From JBBDYG01 sp040901765 (GTDB lineage Bacteria; Planctomycetota; Planctomycetia; Pirellulales; Lacipirellulaceae): a stretch of DNA of 64,000 bases. Positions 51,539 to 61,585 of this stretch are shown here, piece by piece (the first letter of the stretch is position 1; each line of letters opens with the position of its first letter). The position numbers and the translations under genes are program-made. A model generated the notes under the pieces. That model was given only the letters and a program-made list of their open reading frames with translations, was not told the origin of the DNA and made no database searches. The stretch covers positions 47,205 to 111,204 of the forward strand of contig JBBDYG010000076.1 in NCBI GenBank assembly GCA_040901765.1. The letters are read 5' to 3'.

Positions 51539-54500
51539 ATGCGACGTCTTCCCATCTCTTGGACTACCACTCTTGCGCAACTTGGCTTTCGGCGGAAGCG
51601 CAAACGGCATCACGAACACGGCGAGCGATCCCGCCGGGCGCGGTTCGAGCCGCTCGAAGCCCGGCACATGCTGGCCGCGTACATGGTCAATAGCACGGCC
51701 GACACGGAACTGGCCGATAACGAACTCACGCTCCGTGAAGCGGTTGCGCTGGCCAACATCGATACCGCGCTCGACACGATCGCGTTCGATCCACTCGTGT
51801 TTGACTCGCAGAAGACGATCACGTTAGAAAGTGGCCAACTGACGATCAATGGCGATCTGACCATTGAAGGACCGGGCGCGAATCTTCTTTCCATCAGCGG
51901 CGACGATACTTCGCGGGTGTTCGTCGTCAATGTCGACACGGTAGTCGCCATTCAAGACCTCACCGTCACTCACGGTGAAGTGCTCAACGGCAACGGCGGC
52001 GCAATCTTGAGCAACGGCAATCTCACGCTCGAACGTGTCGTCGTCACTGACAGTCTTGCCACGGGCGTCAGCGGCTCGAACGGCGCGGGTGGCGGCGTCC
52101 ATAGCGCAGCGGGGAGCCTGACCCTTATCGACAGCACGATTGAAAACAACGAAGGCTACAAAGGTGGAGGCGTTGCGAAAATTGGCGGAGGCACGGGGCA
52201 AGAACTCAACATCATCCGCAGCACGATCGCGGGTAACGAAGTTTCCACCGCCTACGGCTCTCACGCGATCGGGGGCGGCGTTCACATCAACGCAACCGGC
52301 GAGATCGACGTCTCCATCGTTAATTCGACGGTCTCCAGCAACACGGCCAACTATGGTGCAGGTCTGGAAATTCGCGGCAGCAGCGGTTCCGCGACCGTTG
52401 AAATTGTCAATTCGACGATTGCCTACAACTCGGCGGTCGGCAGCTCGGGCCAGTCCGGCCCCGGCGGCATCCGAGTGGACACCATCACCGTCACGCTCCA
52501 TAACTCGATCGTGGCCGCCAACACTTCCAACTCCGGCGGTGTACGCCAGCTCTCTGTCGTCAATTCCAATAGCTCGTACAACCTGATTGGCCCGCAGAAT
52601 ACTTCCCCAGGTTTCACCGGAGCCGGCAATGTACTTGGTGTGTCGGACGCCAACGCGGGACTAGCCGCACTCGATTATTATGGGGGCTATACGAAAACGC
52701 ACGCGCTGCTTCCGGCTAGTGTTGCGATCAACGCGGGCGACGATAACGAAGCCGTCAGTGCGGGTTTGCTCCTCGACCAGCGCGGTACGGGTTACCCCCG
52801 AATTCTGGGCACCCATGTCGATGTCGGCGCGCATGAGGCGTGGCTTCGCGAACTTCCCGACGGTTCCGTCGAAATCTACGGCACGGCTGGAAACGACGCG
52901 ATTTCGCTCTCTAACGGCGGCGTGTCCCATAGCGGCCTGGGAGAGATCGAGATCGACCTTAGCGGCGCGCTCGAAGTCCACGTTTTCGCAGAGGAAGGGG
53001 ACGATGTCGTAACGGCGACGGAGGATTTTATAGCGAACCTCGAAGTGTACGGCGGGGCGGGGAACGATTACCTCGTGGGCGGGGCAGGGGCTGATGAAAT
53101 CGACGGCGAAGCTGGCGCGGACATGATCTATGGCGGCGATGGAATCGACGCGCTCGATGGCGGAAGCGGCAATGACACCCTTTATGGAGAAGCGGGCGAG
53201 GACGTGCTAAGTGCCGGGGCCGGCGACGATTGGTTGTACGGAGGAGATGGCAACGACACGCTCGTGGGCGATGCCGGCAACAACGTCCTGGAGGGCGGAG
53301 ACGGTGACGATGCGTACTCCGGAGCAGGGACTAACGATTATGTGATCGACATACTCGATACCGGCCCTCCAGCCGACGTGAACCTGCCGCCGGTGTTTCA
53401 GTGGATTGGCAGTCCGCAGCAAGTGGCAGAAGAAAACTTCACCGTTAACGCCGTGGGAGGAATGCCGCTACGTTTTGAAGCGTCGGTCATGGATCCGGAA
53501 GGAGGATTGCTCACGTTCGTGGTCCGCGACTCGAACGGCCAGCAGGTTCTCAACGGGCCTGAATACAACGCCAGCGCGGGATACTTCGAGTGGTCAAACC
53601 CACCTAATCCGCCGAATGGTTCAACGGATACCCAGACTTATCAAATCGTTGCCACCGACGACGAAAACAATGAAACCGTTCGCGAATTTACAATTGAAGT
53701 GTCGACGCGGAATTTCGCGCCGCAGATAATCGAGCTTACGTTTCCAAGTCCAGAGGAGCTAGAAGCATTACAGATTGACCCCGACGAGATGGGGACGCAG
53801 CCGGTGGGCGATGATCCGATACGAAAAACTTTTTCGCATGTGCAGTACCCGGACTTAGGCAGCGGTTCAAATTTCCAAAACCGCCGGTTGTTCTTCGATG
53901 AACCATATCACACCGTCTACATGAAAGTTCTAGTGAGTGATCCGAACGGTGACGTTTTCATTGCTAATAATGTCAGCGTGAGCCAGGGCACAAAGCAGGT
54001 GCTAAGTAATGGAGATGGAACATACTCGATCATCATCAGTCACCAGCTAGATTCGGACACTCTGGTTCTGCTCTCGGGAGAAGACATGGTGTTTGGAACA
54101 AGTCCCTATGAAGTGGCCTGGGACTACACTGAGTTTGACGATGTACTCGCCCTTGGGCTGCCTGATCCAGTCACTGAAACGTTCGAAGTAACGATTAATG
54201 ATGATTATGGTGGATCGACGAGCATTCGACTTCACGCGGAGATTCGCGTCTTCGATAATCGGCTTGAGGACAATTACAATCTTTGGTTTTTGCGTGAGGG
54301 GATCAATGGGCTTACCTCCGCCGATGAGACGATTCATGTACCGTTTGATACAACTGAGGTGCCGTTCCAATTGAACGTCTCTGGAGGCTCGGATGACTTA
54401 CGCGATTTTTATTTCGAAGTGCTAGAAGCTCCCATGTACGGAGATGTGTACGCTTGGCACGTTCCGTCAAGTGATTGGGTCATGCTTTCCCAAACGGAGT

Positions 54501-57500
54501 ATTTCGACGGCGAGGCTCTGACGACGCCGATTTACTCGGCATTCAAATATGTTCCCGACGATCTCGAGTTTTTCAAGCAAGAAGAGGATCGATTCGCTTA
54601 CAGATATTATTCCGTTGGTCTGGGCGGAGACCCAGAATATCGTCCAACTCGACTTGATTCCAACATCGCCATCGTCACCTTCGTTCCCCCTCTCCTAGTC
54701 AGCGCCGAGCCCGAAGAATATCCCACCAGCGACGTGCCACCCGATTGCGATTGCGATTGCGGCTGTGGCGACACGGCGTCCACTAGTGAGAACTCAGCTT
54801 CGGGCACCGTGCGGGCCAATGTGTCGTCCGCATCCGGCGGGGGAGGGAACTACGCGAACGCGGCCCCCGAGACGCTGCTGAAGGTCGATCTCAAGGTGCC
54901 CGAGCTGGCCAACTCGGTGACCGCGTCGTTTGCGAATGTCGAACTCTATTTCGACGAGCTGCTGGTGAACGAGTTTTCGCGTCCTATCGCGGCCAATCAG
55001 CTCGTCGGCAAGGAGGAGGGAAGCGTCTTCGTTCCATTGACTTCCGAGGGGCTTCCGTCTGGCTACTACCAGTATCGCGTGGAAGTCGGCGCAGGGACTT
55101 CAGTCCTAGGTGAAACAAAGGCTGACGCCACCGATCTCCCGTGGACGCTCGTGATGGGGCAGGACGACATTGGCTTTGGCCCCGGTTGGAACCTGGCCGG
55201 CACGGAGCGGCTTCTCATCAATCCGTCGAATCCTGAAATGGGTGACATCTTCTGGCTGCGCCAAGATGGTTATAACTTCAAGTTCGAGGGCGTCGGCGGA
55301 CGCGCCGAAGGCGACCTCTCCGCATCGCAACTATCGCTCCTGGAGGAAGACGACCCAACCTATGGCGCTCTGGAAGGCGATTACCTGCTCCTCGATAAGT
55401 TCGGCAACCGCAGTTACTTCGAAGGCCTGCAAAACTTCGGGCAGCCGGGGCTGAACATCGCAGGTCGGCTCAAGCACCGCGTTGATGCCGTCGGAAACAT
55501 CACCGACTATACCTACACCGACGCCAATGGCGACGATTTCGAATATGAACCTCTGGCGGTGACCAACCGGTTTGACGGCAGCAAGACCGTATTTCAATAT
55601 GCTTCCCAGAAGGTGGAACAGATTCACAATGTCGCGCCCAATGGCGTCGACACGAGAATCACCCATCTTGAATACGACGAGCTAGATGGCTACCTCAGCA
55701 AACTTAAGCTTCCTGATCCCAACTTGGCGAACGGCGTCGAAACCGATCGCGGCGTCTTCGAGTTCGATCAAGACGAGTACGGTCGGCTGGTGCTCATTGT
55801 TGAGCCGAACGGTTTGGAAACCTCCTACGATTACGACGACCAAAACGGCATCATCACCAAAACGCACGATGGCCACGATACCGTTTTGGTTTTGCCGCAA
55901 CTCTCGCCCTACAGCCGGCGCTACGTCGCCGTTCGCCCGATCTATGAACCGACCGTCGCGCTGCCGGTTCATCCCACGTCGGAAATCCTGGAATTCGACA
56001 TCCTGCCGACCCGCACTGGTAAATTCATTGACGAGTTGGGCCGCACCAGCGAGTTCGAGATCGATGCCGGCGGCTACATCGCCAAGTGGACAGATCCGGC
56101 AGGCCGCGTGACCGAGTATGACCGCACGGTCGATGGGCTGATAAACGAGCGGACCCTCTTTGATTCTGATGGCGGCGCGATCCTCGACCAGACGACTTAC
56201 ACCTACTCGACCGACGACAAATTGAATCTGCTCGGGGTCGAGTATTTCGACGGCAGCACCGAGAGCTGGACCTACGACGCCACCTTTGGGCTGGCCACGA
56301 GCTACACCGATGAATTGGGTCGGCAGACGCTGTCGACGGTCGCCGATGGCCGCGTCACGTCGATTCGGCAGGTGATGGGCCAAGTCGACACGCCGCAGAA
56401 CGGCGAGCACGACGACCTGCTGACGAACTACGAGTACACGACCGACGGCCTGCTCGAGCGGATGATTGAAGTGGTGTGGGATCCCGACACCGACGTGACG
56501 CGGGAGCTGGTGACGCTTTACGAATACACAGGCGCGCCGTTCGCCGGGTTCCCCGACAATCGCACCGACAAGAGCCGCTGGCTGGAGAAAGTCACATTTG
56601 CCGAAGGGAGCACCAACGACGAAGCCGAGATCTTAATCACCGACCATGACGCCTTCGGCAATCCGCTCACGGTCGACGACGAGGTCGGACGGCTCATTCG
56701 GTATTTCTACGACGATGCAGGCCGGCTCGTGCGAATGGTGCAAGCTGATCCCGACGACAACGGAGTCACAAACGGGCCCCTCTGGCACCCCACCACCGAG
56801 TACGCGTATTCCAAGGCCAGCACGGTGGTCGACGTCACCCAGACGAGCCTGGAAGACCCCGACGCCGGGACGCTCGTGTATGGCGACAGCATCGTCACCC
56901 ACTATCACTACCACGGCCACCACCTGGAGAGTATCACGCTCGACGAGGGAGGCATCGAGGCAACAACGGAGTACGAGTATGATGCGGCCCACAATTTGAC
57001 TGCGGTCATCGATCCACTCGGCCGCCGCACGGAGTATCTGTACGACCTGCTTGATCGGCCGATTCGCATCACGGAAGAAGACCCCGACGGGGCCGAGACG
57101 CTGCTAGCCTCGCCCGTCACGCTGTTGGCTTACGACGCTTTAGGCCGGCTGATCGCCGAGCGCGATCCCCGCAATAGCGTCACGCGGTACCAGTACGACC
57201 GGCGGCACCGCGTGACAAAAATTCTCGCGCCGCTTGGCTCGACCACGTCGCTGGTCTACGACGACGCCGGCCAGCTTGAAGAGCTCACCGACGCCGAAGG
57301 CCGCACCACGAGCTACGTCTACGACGACGCCGGCCGACTCACGGAGCTTCACCTCCCCAACTCCAACCCCCAGTCCCCAGCCCCGACCCCCATTACCTAC
57401 CAGTACGACACCGCCAGCAACCTGCGGTTCGTGACCGACCAGCTGGGCCGTGAGACGGAATACCAGTACGACGACCTCCATCGGCTAGCGACTGAGATTC

Positions 57501-60500
57501 TTCCAGCGGCCAATCCGGCGCTGCCGAACCAGCGACCGACGACAACCTACGAGTACTTTGATGATGGTCAATTGGCGACAATGTCTGAAGCGGTGGAGAT
57601 TCAAGACGTAGGCGGATCGCTCACCTACCTCAACCGCACGACGACCTGGGAGTACGATGACGCCGGGCGGCTGGCAAGCGTATTTTTGCCAAGCTCGGCG
57701 ACCGGCGCGGCAACCCATGAATGGCAAAATGCCCACGACGAATTCGGCAACGTCGTCAAAGTGACCGACCCGCTGGGGAACCGGACCGAGTACCAGTACG
57801 ACGATCTCCATCGCCTGGTAAAAGAAATCGGCGAGCATCCCACGAACAACGCGGCGACCGGCGAAGCTGGCCGGCCGGTGACGGAGTATTTGTACGACGA
57901 CGCGGGCCAGCTTTTGGAAGTGACTGAAAAACTCAGCGATAGCACCACCCGCACGTCGAGCTACGTCTACGACAATCTCGGCCGGCTTTCACAGTCCGTC
58001 CAGCCCGATCCGTTGACGGGCGACGGCATTTACGACAATGGCATTCCTGATCCTCCCGGCGCTAACACGCCGTTCATGGATTTCACCTACGACGCCGCCG
58101 GCAATCTGCTCTCGGCCAAGGACAAGGCCGCGCTGGGAACGACTTTCGCTTACGACGCGCTCGGCCGCAGGACGAGCGAGACCGATGCCAACAGTCACGC
58201 CACCCGCTTCACTTACGACCGCGTCGGCAACCTGCTCTCGCTGACCGATCCCGAGGACAACACCACCAGTTGGCAGTACGACTCGCTCGATCGCGTTACG
58301 CGGGAGACGAACGCGCTAGGCCACGCCCGGACGTTTGCCTACGACATCGTCGGCAACCTCACGAAGCGGATCGACCGCGAGGGCCGGGTAACCCGGTACG
58401 ACTACGACGACGCGGGCCGCGTGACGACCGAATCGTGGTTTGCCGACGTTTTGGATGTGACTCCCGACCGGGAATTGGACTTCACGTACGACCTACTGGG
58501 CCGGGTGCTCGCCTCGGGCGACCCGGACCACGATTATGCTTACACCTACGACTACCGCAACCTGTCGTCGATCGACCAGGCGGAGATTACCGGGCTGACG
58601 CCGGCGATCGCGTTCCAGCACGTGTACGACGGGGTGGGGAATTTGACCACGGTGTCGGCGTTCATCGGCTCGACCTCCGACTACGAGAACGGCTACCAGT
58701 ACGACAACCTCCACCGCCTGACGACGCTCACGCAGCAGGAGGCCACCACCGGCACGCCCAACGAAGTGCTGGCCAAGCGGGTCGATATGGCTTACGACCT
58801 TGCCGGCCAGTTCGACACGATCACCCGCTACGCCAGCACGACCACCGCCAGCCCCGTGGCGGTGACTGACTATGATTACGACTTTGCCGGCCGGATCAAA
58901 GAAATCGAGCACCGTAGCGGCGGCACGGCCGGAAGCGGCACGCTGCTCGCCGGCTACGGCACCACCTGGAACGAGCGCAGCCAGCTTACCGCAATCGACT
59001 TCCTGCCGAACGGCGTGAACAGTCCGTTCAACTATTCGAATGAGGACGTCGCGTACAATTACGACAATCGGCATCAGCTTGAAGGGGCCGACTACACTGG
59101 GCTCACCGATGAGAGCTACGCCTACGATGACAACGGCAACCGCACGGGTGGCGGCTTCACGGTTGACACCAATAACCGCATTGCTTCCGACGGCACGTAC
59201 GATTACGTGTACGATGACGAAGAAAACATCGTCCTGCGCACGAAGATCAGCGACGGTTCTTATACGGTTTACACGTGGGACCATCGCAACCGGCTGGTCA
59301 CGGTCACCAATAAGACCGCCGCGCAAGCGGAGACTTCCCGCGTCGAGTACCGTTACGACGCCGACGACAACCTGATCGGCCGCAGGCTATTTATGAACGG
59401 CAGTTCAACAGCCACCCAGTCGAGCGCGTTTGTTCACCAGAATGGCCAGATGGTCTTCGAGTTCAACGGCACGGGCAACGGCGACCTGCAGACGGCCGAC
59501 CTTGCGCGGCGCTACTTGTGGGGCCCGGTCGTGGATCAACTGTTCGCCGACGAGCAGCTCAATTTGTACGAGATGGACGACCGAGTGCTGTGGGCGCTGA
59601 CCGACCACCTCGGCACGCCCCGCGACTGGGTCGACGATACCGGCGCGATCTTCGACCACGCCCTCTATGGCGCTTTCGGCCGTCGGCTCGACATCGATCC
59701 GATCGGCGCCACCTTGGAATGGACCGGCCACTTCCGCGACCCCGTCACCGGCCTGCAGCTCAACGGCAAGCGCTGGTACAACCCCGCCATCGGCAGGTGG
59801 ATGAGCGAGGATCCGATCAAGGACGGAACGAATTGGGGCATCTACGTCGGCAATGCACCGACGATGTTCGTTGATCCGAATGGACTGGCGGAACAGGAAC
59901 CTGTCAATGCGATCACTCCCGGAGCGCCCATCGCTTGGCAACCCATTGAGAGTCTGCCGCTTCGTATTCAGCAGTATCTGGGTGACCCATCGCGTTTTGT
60001 TGTAAAGCTACACCAGGATCAAGGGTATTTCATTCTCGACAAGCAGACAGGAGCCACGCATTTCGTTGCCGACGAGAATGCACTTCCACTGCGAGAGCGG
60101 GCCAGACGCGCCCAAGAAGCTGTAGAATGTGCTGAAACACAGGACTTTCTGCTAGGTGCCGCCGGCAACCTAATGACTTCGATTCCGGGCGTAGAAACAG
60201 TCCGAGATGGTTATGAGGTTGTTACTGGCCGAGATATGGTTGATCCGAGAGTACGATTATCACGCGAAGACCGAATCGGCACAGCCCAGATGTTCTTCGT
60301 TCCCGGGCTTTCGGGAAGCCAGGTGCGAAGGACGGATGAGTTGCTAGAAGCTGTGCGACAGGCCCGCGGAGTAAGAATTCGAGGATCTCGTTTGGGCCAG
60401 GAACAAGGGCGTGAATTTCGCATTGATCAATTGGAACTACAAGAGTTTGATCCGAATTGTCCGGCTCACGTTCGCGGCTGGCTCGTCAATGAACGCCGCC

Positions 60501-60673
60501 GAATTGCCCAAGGGGGTACGCCCACGGAACCGGCCGTACCACCGGGATATGAATTAGGACATGGTCGAACGACACCCGCCCGCGAAGGGTATGATTATTC
60601 TAACTCGCAGTTGCAAGGAATCGATTTAAACCAATTGGAAGAACGGATACGCCGACGACAGGGGCGGCCATAG
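51539..60673 (+). CDS. Giant secreted RHS-repeat polymorphic toxin (planctomycete type)
   Basis: 3044-aa modular protein. Residues 36-45 (FEPLEARHML) are the planctomycete export/anchor-type N-terminal motif. Then come a parallel beta-helix region beginning NSTADTELADNELTLREAVA (about 50-450); calcium-binding GGxGxD repeats such as GGDGNDTLVGDAGNN (about 500-605); and Ig/cadherin-like segments (about 620-1150). About 1450 residues of YD/RHS repeats follow (for example YQYDDLHRLVKEIGEHP), ending in the RHS core DHLGTPRDWVDDTGAIFDHA and DPNGL at 2779-2783. The last 261 residues are variable: a pre-toxin-like part, then RGWLVNERRRIAQGG and PPGYELGHGRTTPAREGYDY with a conserved-looking His3008, resembling what I recall as 'polymorphic toxin type 8', a putative nuclease. 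The RHS shell would encapsulate it. The adjacent gene is the likely immunity factor. Confidence 0.85.
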   Translation: MRRLPISWTTTLAQLGFRRKRKRHHEHGERSRRARFEPLEARHMLAAYMVNSTADTELADNELTLREAVALANIDTALDTIAFDPLVFDSQKTITLESGQLTINGDLTIEGPGANLLSISGDDTSRVFVVNVDTVVAIQDLTVTHGEVLNGNGGAILSNGNLTLERVVVTDSLATGVSGSNGAGGGVHSAAGSLTLIDSTIENNEGYKGGGVAKIGGGTGQELNIIRSTIAGNEVSTAYGSHAIGGGVHINATGEIDVSIVNSTVSSNTANYGAGLEIRGSSGSATVEIVNSTIAYNSAVGSSGQSGPGGIRVDTITVTLHNSIVAANTSNSGGVRQLSVVNSNSSYNLIGPQNTSPGFTGAGNVLGVSDANAGLAALDYYGGYTKTHALLPASVAINAGDDNEAVSAGLLLDQRGTGYPRILGTHVDVGAHEAWLRELPDGSVEIYGTAGNDAISLSNGGVSHSGLGEIEIDLSGALEVHVFAEEGDDVVTATEDFIANLEVYGGAGNDYLVGGAGADEIDGEAGADMIYGGDGIDALDGGSGNDTLYGEAGEDVLSAGAGDDWLYGGDGNDTLVGDAGNNVLEGGDGDDAYSGAGTNDYVIDILDTGPPADVNLPPVFQWIGSPQQVAEENFTVNAVGGMPLRFEASVMDPEGGLLTFVVRDSNGQQVLNGPEYNASAGYFEWSNPPNPPNGSTDTQTYQIVATDDENNETVREFTIEVSTRNFAPQIIELTFPSPEELEALQIDPDEMGTQPVGDDPIRKTFSHVQYPDLGSGSNFQNRRLFFDEPYHTVYMKVLVSDPNGDVFIANNVSVSQGTKQVLSNGDGTYSIIISHQLDSDTLVLLSGEDMVFGTSPYEVAWDYTEFDDVLALGLPDPVTETFEVTINDDYGGSTSIRLHAEIRVFDNRLEDNYNLWFLREGINGLTSADETIHVPFDTTEVPFQLNVSGGSDDLRDFYFEVLEAPMYGDVYAWHVPSSDWVMLSQTEYFDGEALTTPIYSAFKYVPDDLEFFKQEEDRFAYRYYSVGLGGDPEYRPTRLDSNIAIVTFVPPLLVSAEPEEYPTSDVPPDCDCDCGCGDTASTSENSASGTVRANVSSASGGGGNYANAAPETLLKVDLKVPELANSVTASFANVELYFDELLVNEFSRPIAANQLVGKEEGSVFVPLTSEGLPSGYYQYRVEVGAGTSVLGETKADATDLPWTLVMGQDDIGFGPGWNLAGTERLLINPSNPEMGDIFWLRQDGYNFKFEGVGGRAEGDLSASQLSLLEEDDPTYGALEGDYLLLDKFGNRSYFEGLQNFGQPGLNIAGRLKHRVDAVGNITDYTYTDANGDDFEYEPLAVTNRFDGSKTVFQYASQKVEQIHNVAPNGVDTRITHLEYDELDGYLSKLKLPDPNLANGVETDRGVFEFDQDEYGRLVLIVEPNGLETSYDYDDQNGIITKTHDGHDTVLVLPQLSPYSRRYVAVRPIYEPTVALPVHPTSEILEFDILPTRTGKFIDELGRTSEFEIDAGGYIAKWTDPAGRVTEYDRTVDGLINERTLFDSDGGAILDQTTYTYSTDDKLNLLGVEYFDGSTESWTYDATFGLATSYTDELGRQTLSTVADGRVTSIRQVMGQVDTPQNGEHDDLLTNYEYTTDGLLERMIEVVWDPDTDVTRELVTLYEYTGAPFAGFPDNRTDKSRWLEKVTFAEGSTNDEAEILITDHDAFGNPLTVDDEVGRLIRYFYDDAGRLVRMVQADPDDNGVTNGPLWHPTTEYAYSKASTVVDVTQTSLEDPDAGTLVYGDSIVTHYHYHGHHLESITLDEGGIEATTEYEYDAAHNLTAVIDPLGRRTEYLYDLLDRPIRITEEDPDGAETLLASPVTLLAYDALGRLIAERDPRNSVTRYQYDRRHRVTKILAPLGSTTSLVYDDAGQLEELTDAEGRTTSYVYDDAGRLTELHLPNSNPQSPAPTPITYQYDTASNLRFVTDQLGRETEYQYDDLHRLATEILPAANPALPNQRPTTTYEYFDDGQLATMSEAVEIQDVGGSLTYLNRTTTWEYDDAGRLASVFLPSSATGAATHEWQNAHDEFGNVVKVTDPLGNRTEYQYDDLHRLVKEIGEHPTNNAATGEAGRPVTEYLYDDAGQLLEVTEKLSDSTTRTSSYVYDNLGRLSQSVQPDPLTGDGIYDNGIPDPPGANTPFMDFTYDAAGNLLSAKDKAALGTTFAYDALGRRTSETDANSHATRFTYDRVGNLLSLTDPEDNTTSWQYDSLDRVTRETNALGHARTFAYDIVGNLTKRIDREGRVTRYDYDDAGRVTTESWFADVLDVTPDRELDFTYDLLGRVLASGDPDHDYAYTYDYRNLSSIDQAEITGLTPAIAFQHVYDGVGNLTTVSAFIGSTSDYENGYQYDNLHRLTTLTQQEATTGTPNEVLAKRVDMAYDLAGQFDTITRYASTTTASPVAVTDYDYDFAGRIKEIEHRSGGTAGSGTLLAGYGTTWNERSQLTAIDFLPNGVNSPFNYSNEDVAYNYDNRHQLEGADYTGLTDESYAYDDNGNRTGGGFTVDTNNRIASDGTYDYVYDDEENIVLRTKISDGSYTVYTWDHRNRLVTVTNKTAAQAETSRVEYRYDADDNLIGRRLFMNGSSTATQSSAFVHQNGQMVFEFNGTGNGDLQTADLARRYLWGPVVDQLFADEQLNLYEMDDRVLWALTDHLGTPRDWVDDTGAIFDHALYGAFGRRLDIDPIGATLEWTGHFRDPVTGLQLNGKRWYNPAIGRWMSEDPIKDGTNWGIYVGNAPTMFVDPNGLAEQEPVNAITPGAPIAWQPIESLPLRIQQYLGDPSRFVVKLHQDQGYFILDKQTGATHFVADENALPLRERARRAQEAVECAETQDFLLGAAGNLMTSIPGVETVRDGYEVVTGRDMVDPRVRLSREDRIGTAQMFFVPGLSGSQVRRTDELLEAVRQARGVRIRGSRLGQEQGREFRIDQLELQEFDPNCPAHVRGWLVNERRRIAQGGTPTEPAVPPGYELGHGRTTPAREGYDYSNSQLQGIDLNQLEERIRRRQGRP

Positions 60674-60675
60674 CG

Positions 60676-61209
60676 ATGGTTGATAACTTGCATGACTTAA
60701 AGTCGACATTGATGTCAGGTATTCGATTATCGATGCAGCGATCATATGCAAGACGAGCACCGGCCAAGGCATCTGTACCGCATCTCGTACAAGCTCGCGA
60801 CGGTTTGCGCCAACTCGTGGAGCGACAACCGACTTTAGCAGAGGCATGGAAGCTTCTTTCCCAGGCAGAAGAATGCTTGTTGAATTATGATCGAGCAATT
60901 CTCTGCCTTGAAATGGCAATGTCGCTTTCCGGAAAGCGAGATAAACGTGATCTTAAGCGATTGGCAATGCTTCGAGAATCGGTACTGCAGTGGAGGAAAC
61001 TTCCATTGACGCCGGTGGAACTACGTGAACTTGGCGAATATCTCGTCGAGCAAGGTGCGGACAAAGAAATGTACGGTAGATCATTAAAGTTTACAAGTCA
61101 GTGGTTGGAGCAGAAATGCTTTACCAATGTCAACGCGATACTACAAGCATTGAATGATCGAGGCGGCCGTACCGATTTTACAATTCTATACAATGTTGTG
61201 CGCGGTTAA
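60676..61209 (+). CDS. TPR-like protein, probable immunity factor to the RHS toxin
   Basis: 177-aa cytoplasmic protein that starts two bases after the RHS stop. It is helical, with TPR-like pairs: HLVQARDGLRQLVERQPTLA, EAWKLLSQAEECLLNYDRAI and LCLEMAMSLSGKRDKRDLKR. Position right after a C-terminal toxin gene is the usual place of an immunity gene in polymorphic toxin systems. TPR-type neighbours are, as I recall, common for type 8 toxins. Neutralisation is inferred from position. It has no signal peptide, as needed for a protein acting against an intracellular toxin. Confidence 0.7.
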   Translation: MVDNLHDLKSTLMSGIRLSMQRSYARRAPAKASVPHLVQARDGLRQLVERQPTLAEAWKLLSQAEECLLNYDRAILCLEMAMSLSGKRDKRDLKRLAMLRESVLQWRKLPLTPVELRELGEYLVEQGADKEMYGRSLKFTSQWLEQKCFTNVNAILQALNDRGGRTDFTILYNVVRG

Positions 61210-61259
61210 TGAATGTTCGCAAACAACCACGCCGGGCATGGGTTATTACGACAAGTTTG

Positions 61260-61407
61260 GCCGAACGGCGTGAACAGTCCGTTCAACTATTCGGGCGAAA
61301 GCGTGACCTACGCCTACGACGACCGGGGCCAGCTCATCCTGGCCGATTATTCCACCCAGACCGACGAGAGCTACGCCTACGACGACAACGGCAACCGCAC
61401 CAATGGC
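61260..61407 (+). pseudogene. Orphan RHS fragment
   Basis: A 148-base stretch encoding PNGVNSPFNYSGESVTYAYD, then DRGQLILADYSTQTDESYAY and DDNGNRT. It matches the RHS repeat of the giant gene at about 59005-59150 (PNGVNSPFNYSNEDVAYNYD). The match ends abruptly at NGNRTNG, where unrelated DNA next to the transposase begins. Displaced rhs tips of this kind arise by tip exchange; this one has no C-terminal toxin. Confidence 0.85.
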
Positions 61408-61585
61408 TGTCCCTCCCGAAAACTAACTCGGAGAAGCTGGGTAAGCTTGGGGGGACGCGCATGGGAAAGAAAAGTTTAGGCAGGAGGCGCAGCGGGAGTC
61501 CAACCGGTCGAAAAACGGCTATTTCGGGCCGAATTTTTGCCGACCGCGCAAGACCATGAGCGCAAGCCCTTGAAGAGCGGATCAC

